From Acanthochromis polyacanthus (Eukaryota > Chordata > Actinopteri > Pomacentridae), in NCBI RefSeq assembly GCF_021347895.1, contig NC_067116.1:45070628-45134627 (forward strand): 64,000 nt of DNA. The letters are read 5' to 3'. Made by a program: the position numbers and the translations under genes. Under the pieces are notes generated by a model. The model was not told the DNA's origin. It ran no database searches and was given only the letters and a program-made list of their open reading frames with translations. Shown here in pieces: positions 1 through 10,010 of the stretch (the stretch's first letter is position 1; the number at the start of each line of letters is the position of its first letter).

Positions 1-1165
1 GGGGAATCCCAATCTCATGAGAAAGACAGAAATTTTCCATAATTAAAATATAAGTTTTAGTCTTTACTGTACATAATGTGCATTTTTTGGATGTGCAGAA
101 ACCATCAAACTACCTACATATAATTGTAACTGTAAAAAATCTTGTATATTTTACTGATTTTTAATAATAATATGTATGTTCACCTTAAAAAATTTACCTC
201 TGAAAAAATGTAAAAAACTGCTGAGTAACACTGTAAATAATACTGCAGATAAATGACCTTATCCATTATTTTGTCCACTTTTAACATTAAAGATTTATCA
301 AATATACAAGATTTATATGTAAAGTTGTGTGTAAAGTCATATTACTCTTGATATAAAATTATGATATTATAATAAAAAGCTGCTATTATTCTTATTACAA
401 TCATAAATGTGTATTGCCTTAATGCTTTTTTTACGTTAAATATCTGTCAAATATACAATATGCTATTTAAAAAAAATATTAGTTCTGTGTTAAAAACTAA
501 TGGATAGTGTCATTTATCATAAATCTGGCAGATCTTTAATGTCAACAACTGTGAATACCGATTAAAATGAGCAAATTTACCTTTGATTCGGTATTTATGA
601 TGATATTTAGATTATTAAACACTTAATTTTAGATCAAATTAAGCGTAAAATCACTTTTACATGCAACTTTACTTAAGAACCTTTTATATTTGATAGATTT
701 TTAATGCTAAAGAACTTTGTCCACTTGTAAAATGAATGAAGTTACCTTTAAAAAAAATATGTAAAACAACAGTTATTAGAAATTTTGAGTTGTAATTACA
801 CTAACAAACAATTTTAATTCCTATGAAGCATAAAATAATTTTTTACATTAGAATCTTGTATATTTGACAACTCTTTAAGAACTCCGTCTACCTGTAAAAT
901 AAATAAATTTGCCTGTTATTAAACATTTAAGATTATATTTAGATTAATAAACAGCTAATTTTAGATCATATCAAGTATAATATGAGTGTTTACATGTAAC
1001 TTTACATCATATATTTTAAAGATGAGATTTTTTCTGTTATTTTACATTAAACGTGCAAATCACTGCATTTTTTGTACTTTTACTAATATTTTCATGTCTT
1101 TTGAAACTGTAGAAAACCTGTAAGATACAAAAGAAAACCTGTCTATTTACAGATTTATTTTTACA
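1..1165. repeat. AT-rich diverged repeat block
   Basis: No gene is visible. The block is strongly AT-rich and repeats a loose unit: a TATATTTGACAGATTTTTAATG-like phrase followed by a TTTGTCCACxTGTAAAAT-like phrase, seen near 250-300, 690-745 and 855-915. The same phrase recurs near 36745-36815, so this is a dispersed family rather than unique DNA. Its class is unknown. Confidence 0.6.
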
Positions 1166-2008
1166 GATTTATTTCTTCTACTTTCACTTTACTTGCTGTT
1201 TGTTTCTCAGCTCTGCTCGGCTCTTTTCCCCTCTGCTCTGAATGTTATCGGCTGCTAATAGCTGGAATCGCTGCTATCAGATTCAGAGATAACCTCTGCC
1301 GGGCTTTAATGCAGCTCTGCCATTTCCCCTCATGCATTATAATCGATCATGTTCCTGTCAGAGCTCAGGGCCGGATCACTTTTTCATTTTTTCTCCCTGG
1401 GAGAGGTGAGTCACAGCCTCCTCCAGATAACGCTCACATGATTTACTGTCAAACACTTTTTGATGCAAAACTCCCAAATATGCTCATTCTGTTTCTTTTC
1501 TAGAAAAAAAAGGGCTGCAGATGATTGATTTCTCCTGAAATTACAGCTGTACCAAATCGCATTAACGCTATGCAAAGTGGATTATTGTTAATGGAACATG
1601 TGAAGGAGCTGCTGCCTCCATCGGTCACATGTGAGGCCGTTTTATCGCAGATCTAATGAGCTAAATAATGATGCCCAGACCAGCTCTGTAATGACTGTTG
1701 AAATGCTCAGGGGGTCTTCAGTTACCCACAGAGCTGCGATTTTATCTGTCAGCTGTGTCGTACATGGAAGGAAACGCTGGATGTAACGAGGGGATCTCCA
1801 GCGGAGGAGAAGCTGAGATAAATGTAAAAAAATACTGGAGTAATGGTGCACGTTTTTTGCACAAATACACTCGTGTTGCTGCTGTTTTTGGTGCAAAAAT
1901 TCTAATATTTTTGCTCCACATTACTAAATAATTAGGTGACCTTTTTAGGAGCTTTAGCTGTTGTTTTTTGACCCAACAGATGCAGAATTTGAGGCATTTT
2001 TTCACTTT
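1166..2008. other. no recognisable feature
   Basis: Mixed-composition non-coding DNA. Short open frames on both strands overlap each other, lack known motifs and are not credible genes. I see no RNA gene or clear repeat here. Confidence 0.5.
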
Positions 2009-2503
2009 TGACCCGTTTTAAAGTTTCAAAATGTGGAAAAAATAAATCTTTATGTCCACATTTTCAACATCTTTTGAAAATTTCTGAACATTTTTTTGGT
2101 GGAAAAAAAGAAATGTTAATAAAAGGTTTCTTTCGAACATTCACCAAAAAAAAAAAAAAAAACAAATTCCAGCAAATTTCACTGAAATTTGGTTGATTTT
2201 TTGTGAATGCTCTTAAAGAAAATATTAGAAGTTTTACTGATATATGTGGAATCACTTTAGTTATTTTTAGGATATTTTTTGGAAGATTTTTGCTTATTTT
2301 TTGAAAATATTTACAAGAATTTTCTTGCCAAATTTGGGGGACTTAAAAAAAATAAAACATGAAGGAATTATTGGAATTTTGTTCCTGAAGGTTTTGCAAA
2401 TTTTCAGAAATTTGTGAAATTTTTTTGCGGATTTTTGGGATTTTTTTCAGACAAGGAAACAATATTTTTTGGTGCCCATAAATGAGGACAACAGGAGGGT
2501 TAA
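2009..2503 (-). mobile_element. TTAA-flanked palindromic element, copy A (one end missing)
   Basis: The right boundary is sharp: the sequence ends ...GACAACAGGAGGGTTAA, the inverted form of the family's L end (TTAACCCTCCTGTTGTC). The left end lacks the canonical R terminus and begins within the arm near TTTGACCCGTTTTAAAG. It contains the family's central inverted repeat (arms around 2120-2215), slightly damaged by a poly-A run. It is non-autonomous with no coding capacity. Confidence 0.7.
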
Positions 2504-3168
2504 TTGCACTTAACATGTTAAAGTATCAGCCCTAAAAATAAAACTTTATCCAGGTCAAACAGTCCAAACTACCCCCTGTCCAGACTATAACCTGGTTCAG
2601 TCTGTTTTTATTCTTATAGGTATAATTTGGCCAATTTCATACTAAATATTAGCAGGTTTTTGATTTTATTTTACACTCTGGCGACACAGCTTCATCCTCT
2701 CTAGCACACATTTAAAATCCCTTAAATGTGAATGAATCAGACTTAAATAAATCATGACTTAAACTAAACATACGATTCGATGTTGTTGCAATTAGATTTC
2801 CCAACTTTTGAAATTTAGTGAATTTTCAACTCTGTCAATGAGCTGCTTAGATTTTCTTTGACATTATTCTGACATTTAGAGTTCAGACTCGACAGATCTT
2901 GGGTACAATTCCAAAACTGTGCAGATTCTAACTAAATTAAAGCACGATTTGCCACGACAAACTCTAATTACTTCACACAAGGCTTCATGTTTGCCTCAGT
3001 TTGATTACAGCGCTTTGATGTGGGTTTTCCACATCTAAAGGCTTCAGAAGAAAACCATCTGTTCTGTCAAAAGACCAGACATTCTGCTCAGCAACACATT
3101 TAATGTTTACCAGAACAGTCTTATATTCAATGTTCAGGTGTGTATGTGTACAGTCAGTGTAAAGCAGT

Positions 3169-3170
<2 letters not shown>
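2504..3170. other. no recognisable feature
   Basis: Unique-looking AT-rich non-coding sequence between element copy A and the TG microsatellite. No coding frame with recognisable content. Confidence 0.45.
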
Positions 3171-3227
<57 letters not shown>

Positions 3228-3253
3228 GCGTGCGTGCGTGCATGTGTGTATGT
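3171..3253. repeat. (TG)n microsatellite
   Basis: Uninterrupted TG dinucleotides from 3171 to about 3222, then TGCG-interrupted copies. The open frames over it, poly-Cys/Val on the plus strand and poly-Thr/His on the minus strand, are artefacts of the repeat. Confidence 0.95.
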
Positions 3254-4726
3254 GTTCAATGTTACCAAGTGAGATGCAGCAGGTGTCCTCTGTGTGTCCA
3301 TCCAAGTTCAAGTGTGTCACCTCCTAGCAGCAGTAGCAACAGGCTAATTAGCAACAGGCTAATTAGCATCACGGTCCTCCAGCAAAGTCCTCAGCTCTCC
3401 CGGTCCTCCTCAGTAAAAGTGGCGTCTTGGTGTTTATAACTAACCATCTCTGATATCAATACGTGCTTAAATGTCCACGTTTAAATCCACGCCTAGACTT
3501 TTTCAAGCTAGTAAAAACAATAACCGCGGCTCGCGATTAGCCTAGCTTCGCTTTACTTTGAACTTCAGTATAGTGAGACGCTAAACTGTAAGTTTCACAA
3601 GACAGAAATCTGCTAAATAACAGTTGTGTCAATACTTTAAAAGTACGCAGTTCTACAACTTTAATCACCTGGACATTAAGCTTTCCCTGCTCATCCTCTG
3701 CTGTTCTCTTCAACCGTGTGTGTACTCTCCTCTCCATCTTTCTCCAATGTAGCACACGTCGCGCCGTTTTTCTTCCTGTCCCCCCCCCAACTCACCAACA
3801 AAGTGAGTTCTGATTGGCCGAGAGTGCATCTTTACCAAAACCCGATCGGCTTACAATATATCACTCAAATACCTTGATAATATAATGGCTGCCTAAACAG
3901 AACATTATACATTAAAAGAATCATGGGCCAGGTCAGGTCAGGTTAGGTTACTTTATTTTTCACTAGTAGTTTTCACTACTTATACTCATACACACTGAAA
4001 AACACGTCTTTTAACTGTCTGCATTTTTGTAGGTTGTTACATCTAAAAGTTCAAAGTAGGTTATTGAAAAAATGAGAAAACAACAGAGTTGGTGTTTAGA
4101 CTGTGACACCTGACGTGAATGTAGAATTGATTTCGCTGCAGTTTTTAACAGAAATTAAATGTGTTTTTTAGCCCTTAAAATGTCATGTGTCTGTCTGCTG
4201 TACTGATGAAGTTATGAGGCTCAGAAATGATGGAAAAAGTACAGAGACTTTAGACCCATTTCTTTGTCATTTAAGGGCCTGTAGCTAAAGAAATGTTCAT
4301 AGTTTGACTGTAAAACTTGCCTGTTTTCCTTAAATATACTGAAGTTATTGTACTGGTGTCAGCACTCTGTTGTTGCACCAAAAAAAGTCTTCACATCTCA
4401 GAAGAATTTGTGCACAGTGACAGTTTTCCGTTCTTAAACCAAACCTCTGGACATCGCTGCTTCTCTCTCACGCTCTCGGTTCCTTAATTTCTCTCCTTCT
4501 CTTGTTTCTGCCCGCCGACACTTTGCCAGCGTTTTGTGAGAGAGCTGGGTGACAAATCACAGCCGAGTGTGAGATGCTGGGTGACGTCAGCGCTGCACGG
4601 CCGGGTTCAGGTGTGACTCTTACACCTGCGGTCACCAAGGCATAAATCACCGCATCTCCTGAGTAAACACCGAGCATAGAGTCACACGGTGAGGCAGCAA
4701 ATAGCGTCGTAGTTACAAAATGGAAG
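3254..4726. other. no gene recognised
   Basis: Mixed sequence with a short perfect tandem copy of CAACAGGCTAATTAG near 3338-3367 and a run of AGGTC/AGGTT near 3930. No protein, tRNA or transposon signature could be assigned. Confidence 0.45.
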
Positions 4727-5062
4727 CAGGGGCGTCAAAATCATCTTAGTTCAGGTTCCACATTCAGCCCACTTTGATCCCAAGTGGGTAAAATCCCAGC
4801 ATGATAACTGATGAATAACCACAAATCCTAATGTTTCCTTTGTTTTTGTGTAAAAATGTTCACTTTTAAGGAATTATCTTTTTATGAAACATTATGAACA
4901 ACTTGAAATTTCTCAAGAAAAATCTATTCAATTTCAGCAATATTCATCCTCAGTTTATCATTTCCACATGACAACTTCCAGATCACAGAGCGTCTACAAA
5001 GGAACACAACATTTAGGCACAGCTATCTATATAATATTTTACTTTATGATCAAAACTAAAAA

Positions 5063-6105
5063 AGTCCAAAAACAACAAAAACAAGACAAAAAATTACAAA
5101 AATGAGACAAAAAAAGGCAAAATCAAGAAACAGAATGACAAAAATTTTGACAAATGACATGAAACAAAACAAAAAAGGGACAAAAAATTAGACAAACAAC
5201 ACAAGTGAGACAAAAAAATCACACAAAACGACAAAAAACGATGCTCAGAACAAGAAACAAAGCAAAATACAAAATAAGAAAGTAAGACAAAAACATTAGG
5301 GAGACAAAAAGAAACACAAAATGACAGAAACATGAGACGAACGACAAAAGTCACACAAAAAAGATAAAAAACAAAAAAACAAGACAACATATTACAAAAA
5401 TGAGACAAAAAATGACAAAAACAAGAAACAAAATGACAACAAATGAGACAAACGACACGAAACAAAAACAAAAGAGACAAAAAAATTAGACAAAAAGTTA
5501 CAAAGTGACAAAAAAATGGACAAATGACATTAATGAGACAAAAATGACAAAAACAAGAAACAAAATGACAACAAATGAGACAACACGAAACAAAAACAAA
5601 AGAGGAAAAATTAGACAAAAAAGTTACAAAGTGACAAAAAAATGGACAAATGACATTAATGAGACAAAAAATGACAAAAACGAGAAACAAAATGACAACA
5701 AATGAGACAACACGAAACAAAAACAAAAGAGACAAAAAATTAGACAAAAAAGTTACAAAGGGACAAAAAAATGGACAAATGACATTAATGAGACAAAAAA
5801 TGACAAAAACGAGAAACAAAATGACAACAAATGAGACAACACGAAACAAAAACAAAAGAGACAAAAATTAGACAAAAAAGTTACAAAGGGACAAAAAAAT
5901 GGACAAATGACATTAGCAAGACAAAAAATGACAAATGCGAGAAACAAAACGACAAAAAAATTAACTAACAACAAAAGCAAGACAAAAAGGAAACACAAAA
6001 AGAGAAACAACATGACAAAAACATGAGACAAACGACTAAAGTCGGACAAAAAACGGAAACAACAGACAAAATATTACGAAAACGAGACACAAAATGACAA
6101 AAGAA
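5063..6105. repeat. GACAAAAA-type minisatellite with ~128-bp higher-order unit
   Basis: The basic word is a variant of GACAAAAATGA/GAAACAAA. In the centre it is organised into a higher-order unit beginning GACATTAATGAGAC at 5526, 5652 and 5781, and as GACATTAGCAAGAC at 5909, giving periods of 126, 129 and 128 bp. A more diverged unit precedes them from about 5401. The array is bracketed by near-identical copies of TATTTTACTTTATGATCAAA (about 5034 and 6121). The long minus-strand frame across it is low-complexity Phe/Cys/Leu and is not a gene. Confidence 0.9.
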
Positions 6106-6194
6106 CAATGAGCAATCTAGTATTTTACTTTATGATCAAAACAACTTGTCATGGTCTAGAAATTATTTTAAATTTATAGTTTTACTAATTTACA

Positions 6195-7093
6195 CACTAG
6201 AAAAAATACCCCTCTCAACACAAGAAAATAAACTTATTTCAAGGAACTTTTACCTTGAAATAAGCGAAAAAATCTGCCAATAGAACAAGAGAAAAATGGC
6301 TTGGTGAGATTTCTTGAAATAAGATGTGATATTTAGAATATTGAGATCTTAAAATTAGCTGGGAAATTTTTTTAAGCTATATTTTACCAGGATTGTCAAG
6401 CTTAGGTGTCTTAACCGTCCTGTTGTCCTCATTTACGGCACCAAAAATATTGTTCCCTTGTCTAAACAAAAATCCAAAAATTCAGCAAAAAATTCCCCAA
6501 ATTTATAAAAATTTGCAAAATCTTCAGGAAGAAAATTCCTTAAGTTTCCTTTAAAATTTTTATTTTAAAAAAATCTCAAATTTGGGAAAATATCTAAAGT
6601 GATTACATATATATCAGTAAAAGTTATATTTGCTTTAAGAACATTCAGGAAAAAAAATCAACCAAAATCCAGCGAAATTCGCTGGAGTTTGGTTGATTTA
6701 TTTTTCTGAATGCTCTTAAAGAAACCTTTTTTTTAAATTTCTTTTTTTCTGCCAAAAAATGTTCAAAAATTTCCCTAAAAAACTTGGAAGTTTTCCTTGT
6801 GAAAATATAGATATTTTTTCCACATTTTTAAACTTTAAAGCAGATTTATTTGACCCGCAGGACGACACGAGGGTTAAACTTATTTTGAGTTTTCTTGAAA
6901 ATTCAACTCAAAACAAGATCATTTCAAGATTGTTTGACTTAACAAGATATTTAAGATGCATTGTCTTAAAACAAGTCCCTCTATCTGCTGAAATGTCACT
7001 TGTTAAGTGAATTTATCTTAAATCAAGTGGGATGAGACATTTTGACTAAAAATAAGACAAATAGACTTGGTAAGATTTGAAGTTTTTGCAGTG
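6195..7093. mobile_element. MITE-like element, host of TTAA copy B
   Basis: It begins CACTAGAAAAAATAC and ends ...GAAGTTTTTGCAGTG; the inverted ends CACTAGAAAAA and CACTGCAAAAA match at 9 of 11. The body (AATAAGACAAATAGACTTGG, AAATCAAGTGGGATGAGACA) looks like a common teleost MITE as I remember it. I see no flanking 8-bp duplication. Removing the 467-bp TTAA insertion leaves roughly 430 bp. The boundaries are tentative. Confidence 0.45.
6411..6877 (+). mobile_element. TTAA-flanked palindromic element, copy B (complete, type copy)
   Basis: This copy has both termini. The L end is TTAACCGTCCTGTTGTCC at 6411 and the R end is ...GACGACACGAGGGTTAA, closing with TTAA at 6874-6877. The terminal inverted repeats are imperfect (about 13 of 16 bases in better copies). 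TTAA at both outer edges is the signature of piggyBac-type target duplication, so membership of that superfamily is a reasonable inference, although no transposase is present. The centre (about 6630-6724) is a long hairpin with arms AATCAACCAAAATCCAGCGA and its complement. Confidence 0.75.
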
Positions 7094-7145
7094 CACTCTG
7101 CAGTTAATGTCTTCTCTGTAATTTTTACACTTTGAGGACCGGATT

Positions 7146-7229
7146 GGACCCTCTGGAGGACCACTTTTGGCCCACGGGCCTCATGTTGGACCCTCTGGAG
7201 GACCACTTTTGGACCACGGGCCTCATGTT
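7146..7229. repeat. 42-bp direct duplication inside the hAT right end
   Basis: The 42-bp unit starting GGACCCTCTGGAGGACCACT occurs at 7146-7187 and again at 7188-7229, differing at one base (GGCCCACGG versus GGACCACGG). It is sub-terminal in the hAT-like element. Confidence 0.9.
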
Positions 7230-7240
7230 GGACACCCCTG

Positions 7241-7586
7241 ATGTAAAGAGAAGCAGTAAAAGTGACATTACAGAGTCAGAAATTTGTGGATTGTTGTATC
7301 TTTGTGAATGTGACGGCTTTGTAGCAGCGTGTTTTCACTCTGAGTCTGACTCTCCGTCTGCGTTTCGCCCAACCAGCAGTTCCTCCTCCAGCTGAATGAG
7401 GTCAGTTTGTTCAGGCTGAGAGTGCAAACCTTGTGCTTTCTAAATGCGGTGCCTTGTTCGCACCTTCAGCCTTGTGTACAATAATAAGTTCCATCAGGCC
7501 GTAAATTATGTCGCACAAACTGGAGACATTACATTAAAAGTGCCATGAGAGTCGACTCTAGCTGCTTTGGAAACGTCTGAATGGTT
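7241..7586. other. no recognisable feature
   Basis: Unique-looking sequence to the right of the hAT-like element. No motif, repeat or credible reading frame was found. Confidence 0.45.
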
Positions 7587-7656
7587 CAGGACGGCAGATT
7601 GTTCCATAAAAAACAACAAAAATCCTTTGGTTTTCCGACACAGCTTTGGATTTAAC
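7587..7656. repeat. direct duplicate, left copy
   Basis: The 70-bp segment CAGGACGGCAGATTGTTC...TTTGGATTTAAC is repeated, with scattered differences, at 8205-8270, on the other side of TTAA element copy C. This looks like a local duplication of host flank around the insertion. Confidence 0.75.
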
Positions 7657-8193
7657 CCTCATGTCGTCCTGCAGGTCAAAACTGACCCAGTTAAAAGTTT
7701 GAAAATGTGAAAAAAATTTTAAAAATTCACAGTGAAACTTCTGGTGTCCACATTTTTTGGGACATTTTTGAACATTTCTCGGTGAAAAAAATGAAATGTT
7801 AAAGATATTTCTTAACCCTCCTGTTGTCTTCATTTACGGGCACCAAAAAATTTTTTTTCCTTGTCTGAAAAAAATCCAAAACTTCTGTGAAGAAATTACC
7901 CAAATTTCTGAAAATTTGCAAAACTTTCAGGAAGAAAATTCCAATAACACCTTAAAAGTTTCCATTAAAAGTTTTATTTTAAAAAAATCCCCCAAATTTG
8001 GCAAGAAAATTCTTGTAAATATTTTCAAAAAATGAGTAAAAATCTTCTCGAAAAAATCCTAAAAATATCTGAAGTGATTCCATATTTATCAGTAAAACTT
8101 CTAATATTTTCTTTAAGAGCATTCATATAAAAATCAACCAAAATCCAGTGAAATTCACTGGATTTTGGTTGATTTTTATATGAATGTTTATTA
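7652..8193. mobile_element. TTAA-flanked element, copy C (R arm interrupted by a second L end)
   Basis: It opens with an R end, TTAACCCTCATGTCGTCC at 7652. About 160 bp in, at the internal TTTCTTTAA, the sequence switches to a fresh L end (TTAACCCTCCTGTTGTC at 7812). That part runs through the usual arm and central hairpin to a TTAA at 8190-8193. The junction is what insertion of one family member into the internal TTAA of another would make. Confidence 0.7.
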
Positions 8194-8204
8194 ACCGAAT
8201 TTTT

Positions 8205-8270
8205 CAGGACAGCAGATTGTTCGACAACAACAAACATCCTTTGGTTTTTCACCACAGTTTTGGATTTAAT
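8205..8270. repeat. direct duplicate, right copy
   Basis: Partner of 7587-7656. It shares the order CAGGAC-GCAGATTGTTC, CATCCTTTGG and TTTGGATTTAA with small indels. Confidence 0.75.
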
Positions 8271-8779
8271 AGCTATTTTTGCCTTTTTACTTTCACCATC
8301 GCCACATGCCGTCCTGTAATTCACCCCGCTCACCAAAGAAACGCGCCACATCTCCACAGCATTCATTTAAAGCTGACAGTAACGTCACACCCAGCAAACA
8401 AACACTGACTCACAGCAGTGTTACAGGGCAGGACCACTCCCTTCATTCACTCGCAGCTTCTCCCCCTTTTTTTCTTTCACACAACACGCTGCAACCCATG
8501 CATGCAAATGAACGGCACAGACTCACACTCAGGCAATCCCTCATTCCACTTTACTGTTCAGTGAAGCACAACTTTGCATTCACGTCTCACAACCCAGACA
8601 AACATATTTATTCATGATTCCTGTGTGGGGAGTGGTGGACTGTTAACGCTGCCTGACAGGACGGATGTTTTCCTCTGTCTGGATGGATTCTGCATGCCTT
8701 CGTTAGGTTGTACGCCATGTACAGAGGCTCCCCTTCATAGGAATACAATGCTGCTGGGTTCTGTGTTTTTATGTCCATG
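8271..8779. other. no recognisable feature
   Basis: More GC-balanced non-coding DNA. The overlapping short frames (8279-8617, 8574-8837) have no recognisable domain and no supporting splice signals. Confidence 0.4.
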
Positions 8780-9281
8780 TTGCCCCTCGTGTCGTCCTGG
8801 GGGTCAAATTAGGTCATTTCACAGTTTAAAAATGTGATTTAAAAAAAATTATTTTCACAGGGAAACTTCTGATGTCCACATTTTCAACATTTTGGGAATT
8901 TTTTGATTTTTTTTGGTGTAAAAAAAGGTTTCTTAACCCTCCTGTTGTCTTCATTTACGTGCATCAAAAATATTGTTTCCTTGTCTGAAAAAAATCCAAA
9001 AATTCTGCAAAAATTCCACAAATTTCTGAAAATTTGCAAAACCTTCTGGGAGAAAATTCGACTAATTCCTTAACAGTTCCCTTAATTTTTTGCCAAATTT
9101 GGGGGATTGTTAAACAAAAATTTATAAAACTTTTAAGGAACTATTACGATTTTCTTTAAAATCCTAAATGTTTTGCAAATTTTCAGAAATTTGTGGAATT
9201 TTTTTGCTGGATTTTTGGATTTTTTTCACACAAGTAAACAATTTTTTTGGTCGCCATAAATGAAGACACTAGGAGGGTTAA
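8780..9281. mobile_element. TTAA-flanked element, copy D (R arm plus foldback of two L arms)
   Basis: An R-type arm starts near 8783 (CCCCTCGTGTCGTCCTG, without a clean TTAA). At 8933, again at the internal TTTCTTTAA, a TTAA-flanked foldback begins: an L end at 8933, a converging arm, then the reversed arm ending ...CTAGGAGGGTTAA at 9281. The inner unit is therefore an inverted pair of L arms with no R end. The outer copy does not resume after 9281. Confidence 0.7.
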
Positions 9282-9937
9282 TCTCGCTTCTGGTTCCACA
9301 GAATAGTCCGGCTGCACCTCAGTACCGTTCTGATAAAAGGAGGGAAAACTCTGTGGTTTGTTTGAATTTCTTTAAACCAATCGCAGTCTTCCTGGGCGGA
9401 GCTAAGCGAAGGATGTGGCTTCGGTTTTCCTTTAAATTAGTGACGTGGAATTATTCAGATAGAACGTTTCCAAGCAGGCAGACGAACACTGTCACTAAAC
9501 CAGATTAATGAGGACTGCTTCACTGCATGATCCAAACTATCTGAAAAAAACTGGAAACTTCCAGTGCGGTGAGCTGTTTATGGACGATGGTGCTGTTTCT
9601 CGTAGTGAAGTGGATTTGGAGGCAGGCTGGTACTCGCATCTTTCTCCTGGTGAGTCAGACCTTGTCCATATAAATTTGTGATATTTGTTGCAGGAGAAAA
9701 CAAAGCGCTGATACGTTTTGCCTCTAGGCACAAAGACTACTTGATTAAGTGTAGGAAGCGCTTAAAGAAGCCGAAAATAATAAAGACACTGTTACCGAGG
9801 TTTAAAAGAAACACCGACTTGTGGTTCTACAAGTCACCTCACATCCTCTCCTGCTCCTGTTATAATTACTAAGTCCACTAGAGGGCGCTGTCATGTTTTG
9901 GAATGCTAATAATTAAAAATTTAACCCTTTAAAAATA
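9282..9937. other. no recognisable feature
   Basis: Non-coding sequence with no clear repeat. Short frames on both strands carry no known domains. Confidence 0.4.
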
Positions 9938-10010
9938 CACTATCGTTCACAAGTTTGTCAAATGTCCTTATTTTTGAAAGAAAAGCAGTTTCCATATTAC
10001 CATAAAGACA
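9938..10010 (+). mobile_element. solo Tc1-like terminal fragment
   Basis: The sequence after a TA at 9936-9937 reads CACTATCGTTCACAAGTTTG and continues ATGTCCTTATTTTTGAAAGA, the start of a common teleost Tc1-like terminal repeat. The same stretch is found at 52140. No matching right end is nearby, so it is a decayed end. Confidence 0.55.

Larger units (their letters stand above)
4727..7240. mobile_element. hAT-like non-autonomous element with internal minisatellite and nested insertions
   Basis: The left end reads CAGGGGCGTC (4727-4736) and the right end GACACCCCTG (7231-7240), inverted repeats matching at 9 of 10 bases and typical of hAT superfamily termini. The sub-terminal text (left CCACATTCAGCCCACTTTGA, right CACTTTGAGGACCGGATTGG) resembles teleost hAT repeats I know. 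The flanking 8-mers AATGGAAG and ATGTAAAG agree at only 4 of 8 positions, so the target-site duplication is not convincing. Inside lie a 1-kb minisatellite (5063-6105), a second MITE-like element (6195-7093) and TTAA element copy B (6411-6877). No transposase remains. That the two ends belong to one insertion is inferred. Confidence 0.6.

Noticed and set aside
5094..6049. Long minus-strand Phe/Cys/Leu-rich frames
   Set aside because: Entirely within the GACAAAAA minisatellite; they reflect a stop-poor repeat, not a membrane protein.
4719..7248. Target-site duplication for the large hAT-like element
   Set aside because: AATGGAAG and ATGTAAAG match at only half of the positions, so I do not count it as evidence.
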